Shown in pieces: positions 25,202 to 32,287 of a stretch of DNA of 34,735 nucleotides. Position numbers and translations under genes: made by a program. Source of the stretch: JBOFCS01 sp051646185 (GTDB taxonomy: Bacteria > Actinomycetota > Actinomycetes > Mycobacteriales > Mycobacteriaceae); the NCBI GenBank assembly GCA_051646185.1, contig JBOFCS010000082.1, positions 1-34,735 of the forward strand. The letters are read 5' to 3'. Position 1 is the first letter of the stretch. Each line of letters begins with the position of its first letter. Below the pieces are notes generated by a model, which saw nothing but the letters and a program-made list of their open reading frames with translations, was not told where the DNA came from and did not search any database.

Positions 25202-26128
25202 ATGGCAGCGCTTTCCTTCTGGAACCTTCCACATTCTGTAGATATTAGAGAAGTTTCTCCACGTGATGGTCTTCAGATCGAGGCTCCTATTTCCACTGAA
25301 GCAAAGCGCCAATTGCTCACTGCGCTTGTGGAAACCGGGGTAAGCAGAATCGAAGCTACGGCCTTTGTATCTCCACGATTAGTTCCGAGTATGGCTGATG
25401 CAGTTCAGGTAGCTAGCATGGTGGAGCAGTGGCCGCATGTGCAGTTTTCTGCTTTGGTCCCTAATCTTCGTGGTGCACAGAGGGCGATTGATGCTGGTAT
25501 AACCAATCTTGAATACGTTATTTCAGCTTCCGATGGGCATAGTCGAGCTAATGTTGGTGTTGATTCTTACGCTGCAACACAGCAGATGGACTCGATTCAT
25601 AATCTTGTACGCAGTAGCGGTGGGCTTTGTGAAGTGATTATTGCCACAGCGTGGGACTGCCCCTTTGATGGACCAACACCTCCTGGGCGGGTTCTTGATA
25701 TTGCACGTCATGCAGTAACTCTAGGGGTGGATCGCTTATCGATTGCCGATACGATTGGTACTGCTACACCCATCCGTGTTGCATCATTATACGAAGCAGT
25801 GCAAGAGTTTTCAGCTGGGATTTCGCTTGGCGCGCATTTTCATAATACACGTGGTGCTGGATTGGCAAATGTTTTGGCTGCCATGAGTAGCGGGGTACGG
25901 CAGTTTGATTCCTCGATAGGGGGATTGGGTGGTTGTCCTTTTGCTCCCGGGGCAAGTGGCAACATCGCCACCGAAGAGCTGGTGTATCTATTAGAAGGAA
26001 TGGGAATTGACACCGGAATTAATCTGAGTCGAGCAATTTCTGCGGCACAACTTGCCCAGAAGCTGGTAGGGCGTACGTTATCTAGCAGTTTATTGCAGTC
26101 AACTTTCTCATTAGCGATTTCACATTAG
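25202..26128 (+). CDS. Hydroxymethylglutaryl-CoA lyase family protein
   Basis: The 308-residue TIM-barrel protein should split a 3-hydroxy-3-alkylglutaryl-CoA into acetyl-CoA or acetoacetate fragments. Motifs include REVSPRDGLQ (Arg21, Asp22), EATAFVSPRLVPSMAD, the metal pair His212/His214 in HFHNTRG, the signature GGLGGCPFAPGASGN with Cys245, and Asn254. Family members act in leucine catabolism, and in Pseudomonas the related LiuE also works in acyclic-terpene breakdown. That link fits a pathway with isoprenoid fragments. It starts one base after the CoA transferase stop, so both are probably one transcript. Confidence 0.9.
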   Translation: MAALSFWNLPHSVDIREVSPRDGLQIEAPISTEAKRQLLTALVETGVSRIEATAFVSPRLVPSMADAVQVASMVEQWPHVQFSALVPNLRGAQRAIDAGITNLEYVISASDGHSRANVGVDSYAATQQMDSIHNLVRSSGGLCEVIIATAWDCPFDGPTPPGRVLDIARHAVTLGVDRLSIADTIGTATPIRVASLYEAVQEFSAGISLGAHFHNTRGAGLANVLAAMSSGVRQFDSSIGGLGGCPFAPGASGNIATEELVYLLEGMGIDTGINLSRAISAAQLAQKLVGRTLSSSLLQSTFSLAISH

Positions 26129-26133
26129 GGCAC

Positions 26134-26154
26134 TGTGATGATTGTTGTCACAAT
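26134..26154. promoter_or_regulatory. Inverted repeats upstream of the DJ-1 gene, possible operator
   Basis: TGTGA-N9-TCACA (26134-26152) overlaps ATTGT-N4-ACAAT (26141-26154). Both are small inverted repeats in the gap before the DJ-1/PfpI gene, about 50 bases upstream of a TATACT -10-like box at 26202-26207. The first spacing does not match a CRP site, so the regulator is unknown. Confidence 0.3.
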
Positions 26155-26229
26155 ATAGCTTTCTCGGAAACATGCTAGCGTCTACAAGTGTTGTCTACTT
26201 CTATACTGAGAATTTCTGGAGGGTTAGAC

Positions 26230-26934
26230 GTGACCAAGTTATTATTTGTGGTGAGCTCTGCAGACCGGTGGACTTTAGCCGATGGGACAAGTCACGATAC
26301 CGGTTACTGGGCCGAGGAACTAGTCGAAGCACATCGGGCGTTTATTGAGGCGGGTTTTGATGTTGCGATAGCCACTCCACATGGCCGAACTCCGGTGGTT
26401 GATCAGGCAAGTTTGTCTGTGGAGGCACTTGGTGCAGAAGCAGTTGTTAATGAATATCGTGAATACATTAAGAATATTGAACAAGATTTACAATCCGCAT
26501 TGGTAGTCGAAGAGCAGGTGGTAGACCCGTGGGATGCGATTTTCTTCCCAGGAGGTCATGCGCCCATGGAAGATCTTGCTGTTTCAGAGTATCTAGGCAG
26601 ACTATTGGTGGGTTTCCTTGACTCAGAAAAACCGATAGCCGCAGTATGCCACGCTAGCGCTGCACTGCTTCCTGCGTACCGGATTGACGAATCCTGGCCA
26701 TTTACTGGCTATTCGCTTACTGGATTTACCAATCAAGAAGAGAGACTGGCAGGTTTTGCTGACCAGGCCCGGTGGCTTGTTGAAAGTGAATTAAAAAGCA
26801 GTGGAGCAAAATTCATTGCTGGGCCAGCCTGGGAACCCAATGTTGTGGTTGATCGTCTGCTTATTACCGGACAAAATCCAGCATCTTCTAAAGAAGTTGC
26901 ACAGCAATTGATTACTGTGTTAAATCGCGACTAA
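26230..26934 (+). CDS. DJ-1/PfpI superfamily protein (Hsp31-like class I glutamine amidotransferase fold)
   Basis: The 234-residue protein has the reactive Cys140 in AAVCHASAALL with neighbouring His141. A likely partner Glu lies in GYWAEEL (E29/E30), and IFFPGGHAPMED is the usual oxyanion-side motif. Relatives act as glyoxalase III, chaperone or deglycase in aldehyde stress, which would suit a pathway that makes reactive aldehydes. GTG at 26230 has GGAGGG 6 bases upstream; the longer frame from 26188 has no ribosome site. It has its own upstream region and overlaps the stop of the convergent metallopeptidase by four bases. Confidence 0.85.
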   Translation: MTKLLFVVSSADRWTLADGTSHDTGYWAEELVEAHRAFIEAGFDVAIATPHGRTPVVDQASLSVEALGAEAVVNEYREYIKNIEQDLQSALVVEEQVVDPWDAIFFPGGHAPMEDLAVSEYLGRLLVGFLDSEKPIAAVCHASAALLPAYRIDESWPFTGYSLTGFTNQEERLAGFADQARWLVESELKSSGAKFIAGPAWEPNVVVDRLLITGQNPASSKEVAQQLITVLNRD

Positions 26935-27821
26935 CCAAGATCGTCAGCATTGTAGGTATCACAAGCGGCTATGCTTCCTGTCCGATAACCTTCGGTGAAC
27001 CATTTTTGTCGTTGGGCAGATGATCCGTGTGTCCAACCTTCTGGGTTAATCCTACCGGTAGAAGCCTTTTGAATGCTGTCATCACCCACCGACGCTGCGG
27101 CCGACAGTGCGTCGGCGATATCGGTATCTGTGAGAGGCTTCAAGAAGGTAACGTTGGTGCCTTCCTGCAAGGTGCTCGCCGCGAAGTGGGCCCAAAGACC
27201 GGCATAACAATCGGCTTGCAATTCTGTGCGAACTGAACCGCCTGTGGCTCCTTGAGCGCCTTGCTGAGCTTTTCCAATATCACCGAGCATATTTTGAATA
27301 TGATGGCCGTATTCGTGTGCAACGACGTACTCCTGGGCAAGATTTCCATCGCTAGAGCCAAATCGGTCTACCAGTAATCGAAAAAAACTGGGATCGTAGT
27401 AGGCAGTTGAATCGGCTGGACAATAAAAAGGGCCAACGCTGCTGCTGGCTGGGCCGCAACCGGTATCTACTGATTGGGTGAAGATTCGGGTTTTTGGTTC
27501 GACAAGCTGTACCCCAATGCTGGGTAGCAGTTCTTCCCATACCGCATCAAGGCTATTGGTGGTGGCAATAATGCGGCAGGTGAGATTTGAGTTTGCATCG
27601 GCACCGGTTTTGCATTCGGCAAAAGAAACGGCATTGGCAGAGTCGTTACTGGTAGTACTACCGGAGTTAAGCAGCTGACTAGGGTCTGCACCTAGCAGTA
27701 AGGCGATGACAACTACAACAATGCCTCCAACTCCACCACCAACGGCAAGTTTTGGTCCTCGACCACTACTGCCACCAGAGATGTTGCTTGTGTCAATCTG
27801 TATTCCTTCATTGAAGGTCAT
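26931..27821 (-). CDS. Neutral zinc metallopeptidase (YpfJ family, Rv2575c-like)
   Basis: The 296-residue protein has a cytoplasmic N-terminus, one membrane helix (about 26-44) and an extracytoplasmic domain. The zinc motif HEYGHH (His169, Glu170, His173) follows YVVAHE. C-terminal markers include LQADCYAGLWAHF, with a probable third ligand near it, and RINPEGWTHGSSAQRQKWFTEGYRTG. It is predicted to be a membrane-bound zinc protease; substrates are unknown. A purine-rich AAGG stretch precedes the ATG. It is the first gene right of the accessory block that fits the conserved mycobacterial order. Confidence 0.9.
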   Translation of the reverse strand: MTFNEGIQIDTSNISGGSSGRGPKLAVGGGVGGIVVVVIALLLGADPSQLLNSGSTTSNDSANAVSFAECKTGADANSNLTCRIIATTNSLDAVWEELLPSIGVQLVEPKTRIFTQSVDTGCGPASSSVGPFYCPADSTAYYDPSFFRLLVDRFGSSDGNLAQEYVVAHEYGHHIQNMLGDIGKAQQGAQGATGGSVRTELQADCYAGLWAHFAASTLQEGTNVTFLKPLTDTDIADALSAAASVGDDSIQKASTGRINPEGWTHGSSAQRQKWFTEGYRTGSIAACDTYNADDLG

Positions 27822-27898
27822 GGCTACTTACCTTATGCGTCGTAAAAGGGTTGTTCCAGCAATTCTTGCATTCACAGCTTTGCACAGATAGTTTTCGG

Positions 27899-27904
27899 TA
27901 CGAT
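27899..27904 (+). promoter_or_regulatory. Candidate -10 box for a leaderless carboxylesterase transcript
   Basis: TACGAT lies exactly 6 bases before the ATG at 27911, and no ribosome-binding sequence is present. This suggests a leaderless message. A TTGCAC at 27880-27885 is too close (13 bases) to be a good -35. Confidence 0.35.
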
Positions 27905-27910
27905 TTCGGC

Positions 27911-29380
27911 ATGACTGATGGTGTTGTTGCATATCCGGGCTCGGGCGCGGTACGTGGGAAACGTGTGACCGGAATTAACCTCTGGCAGGGTATCCCTTAT
28001 GCTGCGGCGCCTATTGAAGGGCGAAGGTTTTGTGCCCCAGAGCCCTTGCCTTCGTGGTCTGGCGAGCGACTTGCTGTTAAGCCAGGGTTGTTGCCGCCAC
28101 AAGGAAAGTCGATTTTAGGTACTGGAATAGATGATCCCAAAGAACAGGGTGAAGACTGTTTGACGCTTAGTATTTGGTCGCCGGATATTAGCCAAAAACT
28201 ACCGGTTATGGTGTGGATTCCCGGTGGTGCTTTTGTCTTTGGAGCAGGGCAGTTAAAGTACTACGACGGTACTGCTTTAGCCCGTAATGGCAATGTTGTG
28301 GTTGTTAATATTACTTACCGGTTGGGCGCTTTAGGGGGCTTGGAGTTAAGTGATCTAGGGGAAGGCTTTGATAGCAACCTTCCCATCCGAGATCAGATTG
28401 CTGCTCTGCAGTGGATTCAAAAGAATATTTCTGCTTTTGGCGGTGACCCAGAGCAAGTGACAATTTTTGGTGAGTCGGCTGGGGGAACTTCCATTATTGC
28501 GCTACTTAGTAGTCCTTTGGCCCAAGGGCTATTTAGCAGAGCTATTGCGCAGAGCCCATCACTGTCGTTATTTGCTGATAAAGAGTGTAGGGCTAGGAGA
28601 GCCCGTCGTTTTTTGGAATTAGTGGATGAGACGCCGTCTGGGCTCAAAACCAAGGAAGTATCTGCTCTTCGTAGAGCAGCGCGATTACTTGACAGAGAAT
28701 GTGTTGCAGAAACTCCAGGTTTTGGAGCCTTTGGTTTGACTATCGGCGACGAGGTGTTGCCGCTGCACCCCATCGCTGCTGCTAAAGCTGGGGAAATTAA
28801 TGCTGTCCCGTTGATTATTGGTACAAATAAAGACGAAGCGACACTGTTTTCTCGGGCAAAGCCACCGGCATTGCCAACAACAAGGGCCACTGCTGACCGA
28901 ATGTTTAAGCAGATCGCTCCACAGGCGCAAGCTAGGGTATGGGCTAGTTATCAGGGGCTCAGCAAGCGGCAGGCGGAGATCGCAGTGGGGACTGATGCAA
29001 TCTTCAACTCGGGGGTTTGGGATTTTATTGATTATTACAGTGATAAAGCTTCGACCTATCTTTACCGGTATGATTTTGCTTCCCCGGTACTTAAGGCAGT
29101 AAAAATTGGGGCAACTCACGCTAGCGAAATAGTCCATGTCCACCATACCTATAGAAGTCAGATGGGTATGGCAGTGAGTTTCCCCACCATAGGCATTCCT
29201 GCTCTGGGGAAAAGAATGCAATCAGCCTGGCTTGCGTTTGCCTCGGGAAACGATCCTGGTTGGCAAAGGTTTACCACTGCTGACCGCTGCACCAAAATTT
29301 GGGACAGACGGGACTCGGTGTCCCAGGACCCAGATCGTCTTCGGCGTCAAGCCTGGTCTGGAGTGGGCTGGTATAGCTAG
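27911..29380 (+). CDS. Type-B carboxylesterase
   Basis: The 489-residue protein is a carboxylesterase/para-nitrobenzyl esterase type enzyme. It has GINLWQGIPYAAAP near the start, EDCLTLSIW near 81, VWIPGGAFVFG as the oxyanion loop, and the nucleophile Ser189 in IFGESAGGTS. The acid is the Glu of IGTNKDEATLF and the His is in THASEIVHVHH. No signal peptide is seen, so it is probably cytoplasmic. An earlier ATG at 27851 would add 20 residues that do not fit the family. It is divergent from the metallopeptidase and its substrates are not predictable. Confidence 0.88.
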   Translation: MTDGVVAYPGSGAVRGKRVTGINLWQGIPYAAAPIEGRRFCAPEPLPSWSGERLAVKPGLLPPQGKSILGTGIDDPKEQGEDCLTLSIWSPDISQKLPVMVWIPGGAFVFGAGQLKYYDGTALARNGNVVVVNITYRLGALGGLELSDLGEGFDSNLPIRDQIAALQWIQKNISAFGGDPEQVTIFGESAGGTSIIALLSSPLAQGLFSRAIAQSPSLSLFADKECRARRARRFLELVDETPSGLKTKEVSALRRAARLLDRECVAETPGFGAFGLTIGDEVLPLHPIAAAKAGEINAVPLIIGTNKDEATLFSRAKPPALPTTRATADRMFKQIAPQAQARVWASYQGLSKRQAEIAVGTDAIFNSGVWDFIDYYSDKASTYLYRYDFASPVLKAVKIGATHASEIVHVHHTYRSQMGMAVSFPTIGIPALGKRMQSAWLAFASGNDPGWQRFTTADRCTKIWDRRDSVSQDPDRLRRQAWSGVGWYS

Positions 29381-29443
29381 CTCAACTAAGAGACAGAGTG
29401 CGTACGGTCTTCGTGGCTTTGGATTGGCTCGGTTTTAGGATCA

Positions 29444-29472
29444 GCGAAGCACCTCCGTAGGATTAGCTTCGC
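29444..29472. repeat. Hairpin in the aspS upstream region
   Basis: GCGAAGC (29444-29450) and GCTTCGC (29466-29472) form a perfect 7-base stem with a 15-base loop in the 142-base gap before aspS. There is no T-run. It may be a leader hairpin or a weak terminator for the upstream esterase gene. No T-box sequence is apparent. Confidence 0.45.
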
Positions 29473-29522
29473 AGGTCCGACTTTGGTCCAGCAATCCTGA
29501 CACCACGATGGGAAGGAACCCC

Positions 29523-31319
29523 GTGCAACGCACTCATCTCGCCGGATCTCTTCGAGCGCAGCAGGCCAATGAGATGGTCACGCTTACCGGTTGGGTAGCT
29601 AGGAGACGTGACCACGGTGGAGTGATTTTCATTGACCTGCGTGATTCCTCAGGAGTGGCGCAGGTGGTTTTCCGCGATGGCGAAGTATTAGCTCAGGCCC
29701 ATAAGCTTCGTGCGGAATTTTGTATACAGGTAACGGGCCTCGTTGAGATACGGCCAGAAGGTAACACCAATCCTGATATTCCTACTGGGGATATTGAGGT
29801 AAATATCACAAGCCTAGAGGTGCTTAATGAAAGCGCGCCGCTGCCCTTTCAACTTGATGACAGTGCTGGGGAAGAGGCTCGGTTAAAATATCGTTATCTT
29901 GATCTTCGTAGAGAAGGCCCGGGTAACGCAATTCGCTTGCGCTCCAAGGTAAATTCTGCCGCCCGTGGGGTGCTTGCTAGTCATGACTTTGTGGAAATTG
30001 AAACTCCAACATTGACAAGATCCACCCCGGAAGGCGCTCGAGATTTTTTGGTGCCAGCTCGGCTTCAGCCGGGTAATTTTTATGCTCTCCCACAAAGCCC
30101 TCAGCTGTTTAAGCAGCTACTGATGGTCAGTGGATTTGAGCGTTACTACCAGATTGCCCGTTGCTACCGGGATGAGGATTTTCGGGCTGATCGTCAGCCA
30201 GAGTTCACCCAACTTGATGTTGAGATGAGCTTTGTTGATCAAGATGATGTCATCGCCTTGGCTGAAGAGATCCTGACGGCTTTATGGAAACTTATCGGGC
30301 ACGACATCGTTAGCCCCATTCCTCGGATCACCTACGCCGAGGCAATGCGGCGTTTTGGTTCAGATAAACCGGATTTACGTTTTGGTCTAGAACTGGTTGA
30401 GTGCGCAGAGTTCTTCAAAGACACCACTTTCCGGGTATTCCAGGCACCGTATGTTGGTGCAGTCGTGATGCCTGGAGGGGCTAATCAACCGCGGCGGCAG
30501 CTTGATGCTTGGCAAGAATGGGCCAAGCAGCGGGGTGCCAAAGGTTTGGCTTATGTTCTTATTGCCGAAGACGGGACGCTCGGCGGACCGGTAGCAAAAA
30601 ACCTTACTGAAGCAGAACGCGATGGTCTTGCTGCGCATGTTGGAGCAAAGCCTGGAGACTGCATTTTCTTTGCCGCTGGTGCAGCTAAAGCTGGGCGTGC
30701 CTTGCTAGGTGCGGCCCGAGGTGAAATTGCTAAACGGCAGGATCTGATTGACCCCAATGCCTGGGCTTTTACCTGGGTGGTGGATGCCCCGATGTTTGAA
30801 CCCACCGGTGATGCTGTCGCTTCCGGTGATGTCGCAGTTGGTTCTGGCGCCTGGACAGCAGTGCATCATGCTTTTACTTCACCAAAGCCTGAGTCAGTTA
30901 ATGACTTTGATAGTAATCCAGGTTCAGCTTTGGCCTATGCTTACGATATTGTCTGCAATGGCAATGAAATTGGTGGTGGATCAATTCGTATTCATCGCAA
31001 AGATATTCAGGAACGAGTCTTCGCTGTTATGGGAATCTCAGCTGAAGAAGCTCAAGAAAAATTTGGATTCCTATTGGATGCCTTTGCTTTTGGCGCTCCA
31101 CCGCATGGCGGAATAGCTTTTGGTTGGGACCGAATTACTGCATTGTTAGCAGGAGTAGATTCAATCCGTGAGGTGATTGCTTTCCCGAAGTCTGGTGGTG
31201 GTGTAGATCCGCTGACTGATGCGCCAGCGGCGATCACCGCTTTGCAGCGAAAAGAGTCGGGAATTGATGCCAAGGTAGCGACTGAGATCCCAAACACTTC
31301 CGCTCAGGGAATAGGGTAA
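29523..31319 (+). CDS. aspS: Aspartyl-tRNA synthetase (bacterial type)
   Basis: The 598-residue class IIb synthetase charges tRNA-Asp, and possibly tRNA-Asn as in other mycobacteria. An N-terminal OB-fold anticodon domain (VTLTGWVARRRDHGG) is followed by the catalytic core with LKYRYLDLRR, TPEGARDFLVP, motif 2 FRADRQPEFTQLD and motif 3 GIAFGWDRITALL. The large GAD insertion of bacterial AspRS is present. I chose GTG at 29523 because AAGGA lies 5 bases upstream and the N-terminus then fits M. tuberculosis AspS. The ATG at 29508 would place the ribosome site inside the gene. DUF389 follows two bases after the stop. Confidence 0.97.
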   Translation: MQRTHLAGSLRAQQANEMVTLTGWVARRRDHGGVIFIDLRDSSGVAQVVFRDGEVLAQAHKLRAEFCIQVTGLVEIRPEGNTNPDIPTGDIEVNITSLEVLNESAPLPFQLDDSAGEEARLKYRYLDLRREGPGNAIRLRSKVNSAARGVLASHDFVEIETPTLTRSTPEGARDFLVPARLQPGNFYALPQSPQLFKQLLMVSGFERYYQIARCYRDEDFRADRQPEFTQLDVEMSFVDQDDVIALAEEILTALWKLIGHDIVSPIPRITYAEAMRRFGSDKPDLRFGLELVECAEFFKDTTFRVFQAPYVGAVVMPGGANQPRRQLDAWQEWAKQRGAKGLAYVLIAEDGTLGGPVAKNLTEAERDGLAAHVGAKPGDCIFFAAGAAKAGRALLGAARGEIAKRQDLIDPNAWAFTWVVDAPMFEPTGDAVASGDVAVGSGAWTAVHHAFTSPKPESVNDFDSNPGSALAYAYDIVCNGNEIGGGSIRIHRKDIQERVFAVMGISAEEAQEKFGFLLDAFAFGAPPHGGIAFGWDRITALLAGVDSIREVIAFPKSGGGVDPLTDAPAAITALQRKESGIDAKVATEIPNTSAQGIG

Positions 31320-31321
31320 CG

Positions 31322-32263
31322 ATGCTTCGGCTTACGGTGATCTGTCCACCGGATTTGACGGAAGAGGTACTTGCTCTGCTTCGATCAAATCCAGGTGCAA
31401 CGCATGTCATTATTTCTCGCAATGCAGCTTTGGACCCAGAGGGGGATGTGGTCTGGGCCGATCTTGCGCGGGAAGCGGCGAATGAGATTGTTCAGATCTT
31501 GACCGAGCAGGGCATTGGACAGCTGGGCGCAATCACTTTGGACAACCTCGACACAACTATTTCTAAAGTGGCGCGTCAAGCTGAGAAAGAAGCAGATGGT
31601 GACCCAGGGGACGCGATTATTTGGGAGGAGTTACTGGCGCGTACCCGAGAAGAATCTACTCTCAATTTCACCTTTGTGGCCTTTTTGGCCCTGGCCTGTT
31701 TGATCGCTGCGGTAGGGGTGGTAACAGATTCTCCCGTTACAGTAGTTGGGGCAATGGTGGTTGGTCCTGAGTTTGGTCCATTGGCAGCGCTTTCGGTGGC
31801 AATTGTCCGGAAACGGGTGGATTTGGCTCGACGGGCAAGCATTGCGTTATTGGTAGGTTTTCCGCTGGCTATGGTGATTACGGCGGTGGGGGCATTGGCG
31901 GCTGAGTCAGTGGGGTGGGTAACTCTGGAAAGTGTGAGTGCTCTTACTCAGGTTGATTTTATTTATCAGGTCGGCCCATTTTCTTTGGTAGTTGCCTTAC
32001 TGGCCGGAGCAGCTGGCATGTTGTCGTTGATGTCGGCAAAATCTGCTGCGCTTGTTGGAGTGTTCATCTCGGTTACTACGGTACCTGCGGCAGGTTTTGC
32101 TGTGGTTGCTGCAACTATTGGACAGTGGGGTATTGCAGTTGAGTCAGCGATTCAGCTTGCGGTGAACTTAGCGGGAATCGTTTTTGCTGGAATCATAGTG
32201 CTGTTACTGCGTCGCGCAACATGGCGACATTCTGGGAAATCCAATCTTGCCCGTGCAAGGTGA
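31322..32263 (+). CDS. DUF389 family membrane protein (Rv2571c-like)
   Basis: The 313-residue protein has a soluble N-terminal domain (about 1-100, MLRLTVICPPDLTEEVLALL) and then about six hydrophobic segments from residue 115 on. The first contains FVAFLALACLIAAVGVVTDS followed by VVGAMVVGPEFGPLAALS, the hallmark of DUF389. The biochemical function of the family is not known to me. It lies two bases after aspS and is likely cotranscribed, as in M. tuberculosis. Confidence 0.88.
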   Translation: MLRLTVICPPDLTEEVLALLRSNPGATHVIISRNAALDPEGDVVWADLAREAANEIVQILTEQGIGQLGAITLDNLDTTISKVARQAEKEADGDPGDAIIWEELLARTREESTLNFTFVAFLALACLIAAVGVVTDSPVTVVGAMVVGPEFGPLAALSVAIVRKRVDLARRASIALLVGFPLAMVITAVGALAAESVGWVTLESVSALTQVDFIYQVGPFSLVVALLAGAAGMLSLMSAKSAALVGVFISVTTVPAAGFAVVAATIGQWGIAVESAIQLAVNLAGIVFAGIIVLLLRRATWRHSGKSNLARAR

Positions 32264-32287
32264 ACAAAGCTATGGTGAGATTCACCT

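Noticed and set aside
17561..26128. Sterol (cholesterol) degradation cluster linked to a mce4-like importer
   Set aside because: None of the known ring-degradation genes (kstD, hsaA-D, kshA) is present. The ring-cleavage gene is of the HmgA type, not the HsaC type.
26134..26152. CRP/cAMP-receptor site TGTGA-N9-TCACA
   Set aside because: The spacer is 9 rather than the usual 6 bases, so I kept it only as an unassigned inverted repeat.
28417..29221. Long antisense open frames opposite the carboxylesterase gene
   Set aside because: They have no recognisable domain or ribosome site and lie opposite a well-supported gene, so they are frame shadows.
29381..29522. T-box or other amino-acid-responsive leader before aspS
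   Set aside because: No T-box consensus or multi-stem structure is visible, and the gap is too short for a classical T-box.
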